Shown: piece by piece, positions 47,005 through 58,501 of the stretch
How positions within the stretch are numbered: position 1 is the stretch's first letter
Layout of the letters: each line of letters begins with the position of its first letter
NCBI GenBank assembly: GCA_030686995.1
Contig: CM060704.1
Coordinates: 115,546,042-115,610,041 of the forward strand
Source: Artemisia argyi
Lineage: Eukaryota > Streptophyta > Magnoliopsida > Asterales > Asteraceae
Direction: 5' to 3'
DNA: 64,000 nucleotides
The notes under the pieces: model-generated
Seen by the model: only the letters and a program-made list of their open reading frames with translations
Database searches by the model: none
Told to the model about the DNA's origin: nothing
Program-made: the position numbers and the translations under genes

Positions 47005-48526
47005 TGATGAGGCGAAAAATGAACCGTTTTTTGGGGGTCATTTAAGCCCGAATTCGAATTTATTTGATCAAATATTGCCCTAAATCGTTCCTTTTGTGAT
47101 TTTAGGTCCTTTGGGAGTGAATTCTGGAAAAGGAAGCATTTTGGACGTTTTTGGAGCATAAAAGTGAAGAAAACGCCAAAGACTTAATTTTCCATGCTGA
47201 GAACAGTACCTGACGGTGTCAAGAGCATTTTGATGACGACGTCAAGAGTAAAAGTGGTGACGGCCCAGAGAGAACGTGAAGGCGTCACCCAAGGCCGTCA
47301 CATGTTAACTTGTCAAAACTTGCGTACGAAGTAGCTGATATTGTTTTGGTCATAACTTTTGCATACGAACTCGGATTTAGGTGATTCAAAAGCCCAGGAA
47401 AAGAGGACAAAGAGATCTACAATTTGGTGAAAAATGGTCATGACAGCATCAAGAGTAATGGGCTGACACCGTCAAGCCTTGCCGACAGAAAACATGCCTA
47501 TACATATAACATCATAACTTCACTTTTTGTAAGCCCTAAACCCTAAGGTCGATTCCTGGGTTTAGGTAGGTGTTTTTCTAGCAACTTAGAGGGGTTCAAT
47601 CACTCCATAAACATCATGTATTGGTTTGTTGATTCTATCTTAATTATGTTTTCCATTATCATTGTTGATTGCTCTTCTTTGATGATGTTTTGCTAATTCA
47701 CCTTGTGTCTACTTATGATTGTGTGAAACTTGTGTATAATTAATTAGATCTCATTGATTTCTTGTTGATGTGTGTGTCTATCTCCATCAATTAAGGCGTG
47801 ACAACTTCAATAGATCTAGTTGGTTTAGTTTATAATTCTTGTTTCCTATTGATTCTTCTTTTGATTGAATGAATTCAATGTTATGCTTAATAAAACTGGC
47901 AGATCTCCAAATGGTAACATGCTTGAACGTCTTAGGAAACATGAACTGACATGCACTAGGTTTTATTGGTTGTATTTAATGCATGAGTAAATTCTAATGA
48001 TCCCATGTTAGGAGCTTCTTAGCCGGCTCGACATAGGAGTGAAGTAGGCACTCATAGGATTGGGGAATTAAGTGCGCCACCCTATGAATGGTATTAAGGA
48101 ATACAACCCGTCAATTAAAACAAGGTTACAATTCAATAGGTAGGATTGGATAGCTAGCAAGGAGTAACATATCATAGGTAGACATGCTTCACTTATCTTG
48201 TAGAACCCTAGTTTACTTTTCTTGTTAATTAGTTCAATTAGTAGCGTTTGGGTTAGTTGATTAGCAACTAATTCCGCCCATTCTCCCAATACCCGAGATT
48301 TTTACTTGCTTTTCATAAAATATAAAAATACAAAAAGAATCATCATTCACCTTTAGACCTAGTTAAATTAATTTCAATCCTAACGACACTATTCCTAGCT
48401 GAACGATCAATCCCCCGGTACTTGTCACTATACTATACTACAACGATCAGGTACACTGCCTGGTGGGGGTTGTAAGCTTCTCAAGATCCCTTGAGAGGTA
48501 AAGCCTGGTACGATTCCTACATATCA
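47005..48526 (+). repeat. 5' LTR of Athila-2 (1522 bp)
   Basis: TGATGAGGCG to CCTACATATCA. Same family as the Athila-1 LTRs (TGATGAGGCGAAAA, GGGGGTCATTTAAGCCC). TGACGNCGTCA words lie at about 47212-47485, some decayed relative to the 3' LTR (e.g. TGACAGCATCA), followed by ctatacatataa (about 47498). Confidence 0.93.
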
Positions 48527-48532
48527 AGTTTT

Positions 48533-48550
48533 TGGCGCTGCAGCCCGGGG
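48533..48550 (+). other. Primer-binding site of Athila-2
   Basis: TGGCGCTGCAGCCCGGGG, a slightly decayed form of the Athila-1 PBS TGGCGCCGCTGCCGGG, seven bases after the LTR. Confidence 0.85.
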
Positions 48551-48680
48551 AATAGTTATTGTTTAGGTTGAATTTGATTTTTATTAGGTCTACTCATTAG
48601 ATTCCTATCAAGTGAGATTTTTTCTTTTTACTTTGTAGCTTTCTCGTAGTCTATCTTTTCTTTGTGATTTTGTTTGTAAT

Positions 48681-49669
48681 TTGCTTCAAATGGACTTTAC
48701 ACTTAGACTTCTAAGATTACAAGATAGGGTTGAGCGGCTAACACACCAAAGAGTTCAAAATACCTCATTTAGAGACACCTATGAATCATATGAGCCTTCA
48801 CCTAGGATAGATTCTTATGAACAACCTCCATGTTTAAGATCTAGTTTTAGTGAGGCCAATAGGAAATACGACCTAGTTTGCCAAGGAATTATGGAGAGAG
48901 CCATTGCAACAAATCATAAGTTGGATGAAGCACTAGGTTTGCTATTATCACTACCTAAGAAAATAATTGAGGAGGATTTAGCCGAGCATGATCACATTGA
49001 TCAAAAAGAACTAGGTTTTATGATCGATGATGATGAATCTCAAGAAACAGATGATGAATCTCTTGGGCAATTTGTATATAGCAGTCAGAATATTGAGGAT
49101 GATCCTTATGATTCGGACATAGAAGTTGAGATGCCTAGAGAAGCACGTGAGATACTTGGGAGAATGTTAGGGTTAGATTATAATAAAACATATGTTGAGG
49201 ATGTAGGTGATATTAACACATGGAATGATGAGGTCGATAACATAAGCCCACAAAATACTCAACCATCATTTGAGGCACACACACCGCCCGTGACTTACCC
49301 GGAAGAAGTAGAAGAAACTTAGGAATTCCGATGGAGGTAGAACCCTTGGACCAGGCACCACTTGAGGATATAGGTTTGAGCGCTTGTAGTGATAACCTTA
49401 CTCCTAGTTCTAGGGAATTTCCTAGTGTTGATGAACCGGAACCTCAACCTTTACACAACTTTCCATCCTTAGATATATGTCTGGGAGACAAAAGAGGAAC
49501 CGACCCACCCATCAACCAATATTATCCAGGTAGTTTTAGGATGAGGGAAGCCATTCACTCACCCCCTTCACCTCACGTGGCATATTCACACCCTAAGGGT
49601 GTGTATCGCTACTTTCACCCACACTTAATCCTAAGTGTAGGGAAAACCTCCCCTATTTCCGTTAAATAA
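48681..49669 (+). pseudogene. Athila-2 ORF of unknown function in the gag position (one frameshift)
   Basis: Frame 1 runs 48681-49322 (213 codons, MLQMDFTLRLLRLQDRVERL); frame 2 continues 49331-49669 (112 codons, MEVEPLDQAPLEDIGLSACS), so a single-base frameshift near 49322 splits one ORF of about 330 codons. The N-terminal 20 residues look like a short amphipathic helix; residues about 80-200 are strongly acidic (EEDLAEHDHIDQ, DDDESQETDDESLG, DDPYDSDIEVEM); the rest is rich in P, S and E. There is no zinc knuckle, protease motif or RT motif. It ends just before the word AAACGCTTCTTGGGAGG (49704-49720) that follows the coding region in all Athila copies here. I do not recognise the protein. 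Confidence 0.65.
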
Positions 49670-52147
49670 GGGTAGAGTCAGGCTCGTGACTCGAACAAAA
49701 ACAAACGCTTCTTGGGAGGCAACCCATGTTTTGTGTGTTTTTGTTTGTTTGTTTGTTTGATTTTATTTGTTTTCGTATGCATGTTTTATTTTTGTTGTTT
49801 GTGGCTCATGTTTCAAAGTAAATTGTGAAAATGCTTTATTTTGTTTTTAACTTCGTCTTAATTACATATAAAGGTATTTTGCAAAAGCTAAGTGTAAGGG
49901 GAGACCCAAATTTGTTTATAAGAACGAAATTGAGCATGATCCACAAAAATATTAAATGAACATGTATATTAGTAATTGTTTGAGTCAAATGCTTGTATCG
50001 AGTCATAATGATGTTTTGCAGGATTTTCCAGGAAGTAGGACGAAGTTTTTCTAGAAATTTTCTGGAAACTTAACATAAGAATTTCTGCAGGTCACTTCTG
50101 AGGCGTCACGAGTTTACTCTTGACGGCGTCACGTGTAAAATTCTGGAAATTTTGCTAGTTTTGTTTATACCGGACTCTTAAAGTTTTTGTTGATTCTTTA
50201 GTTTTATAAACTACAGGAAATCTGCAAACATTCATTCCACAAGCATTATATCTTTAATTGTTTTGTTTTTATTCCTAAGTCTGGAATTACATCTAGTTGT
50301 GAGTTTTCTTTGTTCGGATTGATGCGTTGGGTTTTTGTGATTGTTTTCTCAGGTTTAACAGGTTATCTATGACAAGAAGATGATTTATATTCTGGAAGGG
50401 AAGCTTTGATTGTTCATTTTCTTGGAGGAAGATCTAACCTGGCCACCTTATTATCCATACCGAGCGAATCATGGGAGTATTTGATTTCATTCGTTTTACT
50501 TATTTCACTTTTACATTTTTTACTTGAACATTGGGGACAATGTTCATCCTAAGTGTAAGGGGAGGAGGGGAGGGTAAAATGATGATACCTTACAGATACA
50601 CTTTCGCTTGAGTTTGTTTGTTTGATGGTAGATGTGTAATAAAACTATGAGAAATACTTGTTAGTGCAATTTTTGCGCCAAATTTAAAATTTTTTACAAC
50701 ATTTAGGAGTGAAACATTAGCCATAGCAAGCGTCTCATGGATAGGAGATTGTATGACTAGCACAAAACCGTACTATTCAGAAAAATTTTCCACCCAAATA
50801 TGTGAGGTTCGCCTTTAGATTTGATAAGAAAAGCATTTACTATTAGTGCTTATGAGTGTACCGGTAGCATTTAGATTCTAGAACTTGCGTTAGTGATGCA
50901 TCCCGAGACCGCTAGTGAGACTACATTCGTGTGGTAGGATTTACTACATGATAAGAGACATTAGGATCACCCTTGTGTTAAACCTGTATCATAATTACTT
51001 GACCATTTAAGTCATATTACTTGGCTAGTTAAGCCAACTAATTTTTCCCACACCCTTAGCGTTGTACTCATTTTTAGTACACGAAACCCCTAGTACACCC
51101 CTCCGAGCCTATCTTTTCATTTCTAACTTTAAGCATCTTACTTAAAGGAAGAATTTGTTACACCCCACTTAAATGTACACCCAAATCGCCTTAGCCTTCC
51201 ATGTATGCGCTCATCTTTAGTGCATTATTGTTATTTGTTAAACCCTAAGTTAACTATCTAATTGATTACATGGTTGCTAAGTCGAGTCATATCCTTGTAC
51301 ATATTGTTTTGGGACGATTGGGACTCATGGGTAAAGTACTTATTTTATGGAGTAATGGGGAAGAACATAATATTATTACCCCCGTATGTGCGTTAATCTT
51401 AAAAGTGCTCCAAGTGTTTTGATTTTCTTAATTCGAATCATTAGATTAGTTTATTGTAAAGTATGTGAAAATTCAAGTGTAAGAGGAATGTTCATCCCCT
51501 ATGATGTATTATTTGGGGTGGTAGGGTAAGAGTGTATGCAAAAAAAAAAAAAAAAAAAAAAAAAAAAGGAAAAAATAGAAAAAAAAAGGAAAAAAACATA
51601 CGGACTACCATCCCTTTTCATTCTATGTTTATTTTTTGTTTTTGTTAATTTTCATTTATTAGCTTAAGTCGAGTCTAGTCTTGGCTTAGCAACGCCACAT
51701 TGTACATGTAATTGACCAAGATTGTTAACTCGCCACAAGTAAAAACTTCCTTTATCCAACAAAACTGTGTATTTCATATCCCTACACCTAACGTTAAAAC
51801 CCTTTAAAAGACCTCTTTGATAGTTTATCCTAGGTGCTTACGCTATGTGGTGGAGGTTTGATCCTTTCCCAAGCCTATGGTAATCTATTTTGCTATGACA
51901 GGTGGTGAGAGATATCTTCCGTTTCCATATTGTAATTTATACTTTATTACACCCGAGAGATGTGAGTATCTAAACACTATCTGTGAGGTGCTTGTGTATG
52001 ACCTCCGTGCTTGTATTTGGTCTTTAGTGGAACGATTATTTGTTGTAATTACTTTTATATTAGTGTTAAATGACCCCTAACTTGTATTTTGAGTAGAATA
52101 AAAGCGCATTTGCTTGAGGACAAGCAAATCTCAAGTGTAAGGGTATA
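49670..52147 (+). other. Athila-2 tail
   Basis: Non-coding as far as I can tell, in the same order as Athila-1: AACGCTTCTTGGGAGGCAACC (from 49705), inverted TGACG words (50102-50131), a TATA-like TTATAAACTA (about 50203), a coding-like block after ttttctcag (50347-50510), hairpin GAACATTG-GGGA-CAATGTTC (50526-50545) with AAGTGTAAGGGGAGGAGGGG, about 1.5 kb of AT-rich sequence with a long A-run (51540-51567), then hairpin ATTTGCTTG-AGGA-CAAGCAAAT (52108-52129) and CTCAAGTGTAAGGGTATA (PPT region). Confidence 0.75.
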
Positions 52148-53671
52148 TGATGAGGCGAAAAATGAACCATTTTTAGGGGGTCATTTAAGCCCGAATTTGA
52201 ATTTATTTGATCAAATATTGCCCTAAATCGTTCCTTTTGCGATTTTAGGTCCTTTGGGAGTGAATTCTGGAAAAGGAAGCATTTTGGACGTTTTTGGAGC
52301 ATAAAAGTGAGGAAAACGCCAAAGACTTAATTTTCCATGCTGAGAACAGTACCTGACGGCGTCAAGAGCATTTTGATGACGGCGTCAAGAGTAAAAGTGG
52401 TGACGGCCCAGAGAGAACGTGAAGGCGTCACCCAAGGCCGTCACGTGTTAACTTGTCAAAACTTGCGCGAGAAGTAGCTTATATTGTTTTGGTCATAACT
52501 TTTGCATACGAACTCGGATTTAGGTGATTCAAAAGCCCAGGCGAAGAGGACGAAGAGATCTACAATTTGGTGAAAAAAATGGTCATGACGGCGTCAAGAG
52601 TAACGGGCTGACGCCGTCAAGCCTTGCTGACAGAAAACATGCCTATAAATATAACATCATAACTTCACTTTTTGTAAGCCCTAAACCCTAAGGTCGATTC
52701 CTGGGTTTAGGTAGGTGTTTTTCCAGCAACTTATAGGGTTTCAATCACTCCATAAACATCATGTATTGGTTTGTTGATTCTATCTTAATTATGTTTTCCA
52801 TTATCATTGTTGATTGCTCTTCTTTGATGATGTTTTGCTAATTCACCTTGTGTCTACTTATGATTGTGTGAAACTTGTGTATAATTAATTAGATCTCATT
52901 GATTTCTTGTTGATGTGTGTGTCTATCTCCATCAATTAAGGCGTGACAACTTCAATAGATCTAGTTGGTTTAGTTTATAATTCTTGTTTCCTATTGATTC
53001 TTGTTTTGATTGAATGAATTCGATGTTAGGCTTAAGAAAACTGGCAGATCTCCAAATGGTAACATGCTTGAACGTCTTAGGAAACATGAACTGACATGCA
53101 CTAGGTTTTATTGGTTGTATTTAATGCATGAGTAAATTCTAATGATCCCATGTTAGGAGCTTCTTAGCCGGCTCGACATAGGAGTGAAGTAGGCACTCAT
53201 AGGATTGGGGAATTAAGTGCGCCACCCCATGAATGGTATTAAGGAATACAACTCGTCAATTAATACAAGGTTACAATTCAATAGGTAGGATTGGATAGCT
53301 AGCAAGGAGTAACATATCATAGGTAGACATGCTTCACTTATCTTGTAGAATCCTAGTTTACTTTTCTTGTTAATTAGTTCAATTAGTAGCATTTGGGTTA
53401 GTTGATTAGCAACTAATTCCGCCCATTCTCCCAATACCCGAGATTTTTACTTGCTTTTCATAAAATATAAAAATACAAAAAGAATCATCATTCACCTTTA
53501 GACCTAGTTAGATTAATTTCAATCCTAACGACACTATTCCTAGCTGAACGATGAATCCCACGGTACTTGTCACTATACTATACTACAACGATCAGGTACA
53601 CTGCCTGGTGGGGGTTGTAAGCTTCTCAAGATCCCTTGAGAGGTAAAGCCTGGTGCAATTCCCACGTATCA
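52148..53671 (+). repeat. 3' LTR of Athila-2 (1524 bp)
   Basis: Keeps the better copy of the promoter: TGACGGCGTCA (52585-52595), TGACGCCGTCA (52609-52619), then TATAAATAT (52644-52652) 25 bp further on. Ends CCCACGTATCA. Confidence 0.93.
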
Positions 53672-54691
53672 CGAGTTTTCTAGGTTTACGAATTAAAGTG
53701 CCCAGTCTCCTCAAACGATTATTGTGTGACCTATGAATTATGATGGCCCGAACGGTGTTATGTTATAACTAAAACTTAATAACAACATAACTCAATAGTA
53801 GGGAACTTCATGTGAGGAGTATTAACTTCTGAATTATGATGGCCCGAACGGTATTATATTGATAACATAATACAATAGTAGGGAGCTTCAAGTGAGGATT
53901 CTTATACTTCTGAATTATGATGGCCCAAACGGTGTTATGTTATATCTAGAAACCTTAAGAGTGGTTAATTAAAAACCTAGACTAAGACTACACATACACA
54001 CACTCCTACACTACTCCAGGATACGTGAGTGAGCTGTCTAAACCCTACCCTACTTACCTTAGACCCAGGTGAGTTTTCATATCCTCACTTTTAAATGCTT
54101 TACAACCCTGTGAGGGGGATACGTGCTTTAAGTCGAATACAAGTCTTTTTCTTTGGTTGTTGCACGAGTAAACTACCTGCCACCCTTACATAACAAAATC
54201 CATGAATCTAATCGCTTATGTTATTTTACACAAGTGAACGCCAATATAATTGATAGATCTATTGGAGTTTGACAACTCCCGCTGGTACTACCTCTCTCTA
54301 GAGGGTACCAATAAGTATTATATTTGAACCCTCTATGAAGGATTAACTTTGGTAAGTTATCCTTCCCGTCCCATCATGGTTTTTTCTGTAGACCCCATGA
54401 TCTGGATCGTTAACGTGTGGTTTATGAGCTTAGTGCAATAGACCCGCTATCTCTAAAACTTTTCCATACATAGGGTTTCTACAGAACTCTATGGAACTTA
54501 TATTCACTCTCTATCTACTTAAACCTATGACTCTCACTCGACCTTCGTGTTGACCCTTTAAGCATGTTATCCTAGGTATATGAGCATTTAGGGACCCTGG
54601 CACAGAGTGGCACTAGACATGAGGACGTCCATTATAGTTATCATTCATCTTTTGCTTTCAAAATGTATTTTAGGGACCTCTCTTTTGGTAC

Positions 54692-55202
54692 TGTTGAATT
54701 AGAATATCATGACAATCATATAAATAAACCAATAACATCAAGTAAGCATATGCGGAAGCGTTATAACAAGATCATATAACATATAATTAATTAATTAAAT
54801 ATAAATAGTAAACATACCGTAGTGATTCTAGCCCGAACAAGAATCAATTAAAGCAATCATCAATTTATGAACCCTAATTAGGGTTTATGTGGATTACACG
54901 AATAACCCCTTACCTTTTTGTTATTCAATCCAAGATATAACCAATAGTATGGCTATATCACGTTCTTGTACACATGTACTATTAGCGATTCAATGTGAAT
55001 GCTAGTTCTTGATCACAATAGATTTACCAAACACTTTGTAATGTTTAAGGTTACTTGCAAATCCCTTTTCTTGGGGTTTCGGTCGTTGACCTATGAACAA
55101 GTGAGGAAAAGAAGAAGTTTGGCCTTCTATTGAAATCAAGTGTGTCAAGGGATGAATACATAGGGATGTATTTATACCCTTATGCTTGAGATCAAGTTTA
55201 CA
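54692..55202 (-). mobile_element. Copia-like LTR insertion (about 511 bp), minus strand
   Basis: Absent from the 5' LTR of Tk-A (gap at about 3790). On the minus strand it begins TGTAAACTTGATC, has GGTATAAATAC (TATA box, complement of 55168-55178) near its start and AACGCTTCCGCATATG near its end, and finishes CTAATTCAACA. TG...CA ends and size fit a solo LTR; the GCTTCCGC word is frequent in Ty1/copia LTR ends. No clear TSD: ggtac on the left, atgga on the right, so the ends may be off by some bases or the flank was altered. Confidence 0.65.
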
Positions 55203-55352
55203 ATGGAATATCTTTTACTGTAAATACTCTGATGAATAAATGAATGATAACACCTTTTTTTCGAGTTGTTTTCTATTATCTTGTCTTTGTTCCCATGAAG
55301 TAATACCCCAAACACTTAATCCTCTGCGATCCGTGAAAATGGGGGTGTTATA

Positions 55353-56289
55353 GTTAACTAGTCAATGTAACTAGTTAAATATCAATACGGAAGGCTATTT
55401 TGGTTAAATCCTAAGGTTGCCTCTTATCACGCATATACACTTATATCACATACGAAATTTGATCTCACAATGGTCTCGAAATGATTTACAAACATAAGTT
55501 CTAGAATAAATAAGATCACTAGCACACTCATAGCAAACATAATTAAGCATAAAAGATGTATGCTCAAATCCTCACAATTTAGTGGAAAGGCTATAAAATG
55601 TGCTAGCAAATATTATCGATCCCGGAAGGGATTGCAATATTAATCGGGACACATCTCAATTTTTCAAAAAAAATTATAGGTTTTACCAAATGGATAGATC
55701 CAGTTATTCTAATATATTATCCTGAAAATGTCAAATAACTAGATCACAAGGGCAATCAAAATTTAAAGTTAAGCTCGAAATTTACAAATTATTCTTATTT
55801 TCCTATTCACCCCCCCACCCCCACACTTAAGTTAAATATTGTCCCCAATGTGAAAAATGAACTTCAAAGTATGAAAATTGGGAAATAAGAGAATAAACCA
55901 TATTTTCCGACTTCATTTTTATTATTTGATCCAAGCATCCAAACTTAGTAATCATTACCTGTAGTAATCATAAAACAAAACAAAACAAACAAACTAGAAT
56001 ATGTTTTACTCAAATTAGTGAGACACCCCCACACTTAAATTTGACCAAGTAGTTAAAGACTTTGTGGCGTAGTCACTAAAAATAAAATAAGAACGAAAAA
56101 TAGCAAACACACGGGTTGCCTCCCGAGAAGCGCTTATTTTATTAACAAGTCATCAGCCTGACTCAAACTTCGCATCGCCTACGTTGGTGCAATCTTAGCT
56201 TTCTTTCTTGAAAGTTTTGGAATATACACCACGTTTCCTATCACTATTCCCTATCTAGTTTCATCTATATCTTCCAATTTAACTTTTTC
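55353..56289 (-). other. Athila-0 region after pol
   Basis: Non-coding. On the minus strand it holds AAGCGCTTCTCGGGAGG (complement of 56117-56133) right behind pol, then a decayed hairpin ACATTGGGGACAATAT (55836-55851) followed by TTAAGTGTGGGGGTGGGGGGG. These are the Athila landmarks seen in Athila-1 and -2. It is broken at 55353 by Tk-A. Confidence 0.75.
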
Positions 56290-58501
56290 TCATGCTCTAG
56301 GAAGAGCATCATAGATAAAACCAGTTTCATGGGCCCAAGGCATCATCTCCTTGTAAGCATTTGGGAAGCGCGTCATGAATGTGATAGCTTCATATTCGGA
56401 TTTAGGCAGAATTTCTTGAATTGAAATCTCATTTATTTTCTCCTTATCATAATACAATTTAACTCGGTGACCATTAACAATGAAACTTAGTTTGTCATAT
56501 ATTTCAACATATCCGGATGAATATCCATGTTTCACTATATAAGGTCGAACCATTTTGGTTTTAGCTTAGGAGTTTTAAACTTGTATTTCATGTTGAATAA
56601 CAGAAATTTATCTCCAACTTTGAATTCTTTTCTAATGCTAAGCTTTTTTTCATGATAAGCTTTGGTTCTGGCTTAGTATAGCTTGGAATTCTCGTAGGCT
56701 TGAATCCTTAATTCATCGAGTTCATGCAGTTGCAAGAATCTCTTTTCTCCAGCTATTTCGAGATCAGGATTACAACTTCTTAATGCCTAATAAGCATGGT
56801 GTTCAATTTCGAACAACAAATGACATGTTTTCCCATACAAAAGTCTGTACGGTGTTGTGCCAATTGGTGTTTCGTAAGCCGTGCAAAATGCCTACAGAGC
56901 ATCATCGAGTTTCCTCGACCAAACGGAAGGATTGTCTTTAACCATTTTTTCGAGTATTCTTTTTAAAGCTCTTATGATGTTTTTGACTTGACCACTGGTT
57001 TGTGGATGATAAGCTATGGAAAAATGATGGTGAACTCCATAACATTTCATGATTTTCTCCATTTGTTTATTAAAGAAATTGGTTACTCTGTCACTGATTA
57101 AAGCTTTAGGAATTCCATATCTAGCAAAAAGCTTTTTGAGAAAATTTACAACAACTCGTGCATCATTAGTAGGTAGAGCTTCGGCTTTAGCCCTTTTGGA
57201 AACGTAATCGATAGCAACGAGAATGTATTCATACTTGTGTGATTTAGGGAATGGTCCCATAAAATCGATTCCCCAAATATCGAATATTTCGCAGACTTGA
57301 ATGCTCTTCTGAGGCATTTCGTCTCTATGCGAAAGACTACTGGATCATTGGCAAGAATCACAGTTTTGAACGAGAGTATTAGCTTTTTTGAAAATTGTCG
57401 CCCAATAGAATCCAGCATCAAAAATTGTTTTGGCTGTGGTGGAAGGACCATAGTGTCCCCTAGTTGGGCCATGATGGCATTCATCAAGAATTCTCCTAGT
57501 TTCGGCACCGTAAACACATCTTCTGATCCTCCCATCGAGAAACATCTTGGAAAGATAGGGTTCTTCCCAATAAGAGTTTTTAAGTTCATAGAAGAATTTA
57601 ATTCGTTGGGCGTGTGTTAAACCTTTCTTTAGAATTTTCCCAACAAGATAATTTGCAAAATCTACAAACCATGGTATTTCCTTTTCATCAACCGTGTCAA
57701 CAATCATGAGAGTTTCATCCTGAAAAATAATCATCAATTTCATTTTACTTTAACTCTTCCAGATTTAGATTTTCAAGAAGAGACAAATGATCAGCAGCTA
57801 GATTTTCTGTTCCTTTCTTATCTTTGATTTCTATGTCAAATTCTTGGAGTAGTAAAATCCATCGAATAAGACGCGGTTTTGCATCTTGTTTGGTAAAAAG
57901 ATATTTGAGTACTGAATGGTCGGTGAACACAATCATTTTAGAAAGCACAAGATAAGATCTAAATTTGTCAAAAGCAAAAACAACGGCTAACAATTCTTTC
58001 TCCGTAACCGTGTAATTTTGTTGAGCATTATTAATTGTTTTCCTAGCGAAGTATATAGGACGGAAATGTTTTCCTTCATGTTGTCTTAAAATAGCTCCAA
58101 CAGAAAAATAACATGCATTGCACATAAGCTCGAATGGTAGTGACCAATTAGGTGAAACCATAATGGGTGCACTAGTCAACTGACTTTTCAACGTTTCGAA
58201 AGCCTTAATGCAATCCGCGTTAAAGTAAAAAACAGAATCTTTTTCAAGAAGTTTGTCATACGACGAGATATTTTGTAAAAATCTTTGATGAAACGACGGT
58301 AAAAACTAGCATGTCCTAAGAAACTTTTAACGGCTTTGACGTTAGTTGGAGGTGGTAATTTGGTGATAACAACGATTTTAGCTTTATCGACCTCCTTTCC
58401 TGAACTCAAAATTTTGTGTCCAAGAACAATTCCTTCAGTCACCATGAAATGACATTTTTCCCTGTTAAGAACTAGATGTGCAGCTTCACATCTTTCAAGC
58501 A
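56290..58501 (-). pseudogene. Athila-0 pol: RT end, RNase H, integrase (degenerate)
   Basis: On the minus strand, in order: the RT thumb/connection (58502-58188: [37 protein letters not shown]); RNase H (58191-57745: [45 protein letters not shown]); integrase zinc finger (57743-57345: RRILDECHHG...GHYG...CDSCQ), a stop; integrase core (57317-56892: [29 protein letters not shown]); C-terminal region with two more stops (56890-56560) and the tail (56553-56290: VRPYIVKHGY..., NGHRVKLYY). The third catalytic residue of integrase, normally the Glu in SGQVE, is Lys. At least one frameshift (about 57745) and several stops occur. The RT palm with YxDD is cut off by Sire-2. This is a Ty3 pol of the Athila lineage, long dead. 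Confidence 0.92.

Larger units (their letters stand above)
47005..53671 (+). mobile_element. Athila-2: non-autonomous Athila-family element with an unfamiliar ORF
   Basis: TSD cgagt (47000-47004, 53672-53676) is exact; the empty site is at about 2768. LTRs 47005-48526 and 52148-53671. The inside is 3.6 kb: PBS, a two-part ORF of about 330 codons (48681-49669), then a long tail with the same landmarks as Athila-1. No gag, protease or pol is recognisable. Its LTRs are close to one another, so it moved well after Tk-A settled. Confidence 0.93.
44576..55352 (+). repeat. 3' LTR of Tk-A, with four insertions
   Basis: Pieces 44576-46032, 46235-46391, 46710-47004, 53677-54691 and about 55203-55352 line up in order with 878-3951. 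The gaps are the MITE, a solo LTR, Athila-2 and a copia-like LTR. Numerous substitutions separate the two LTRs, so Tk-A is old compared with Tk-B. TATA box TATAAATAG at 45552-45560. The left arm of the U5 hairpin is damaged here (around 55250). Confidence 0.9.
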
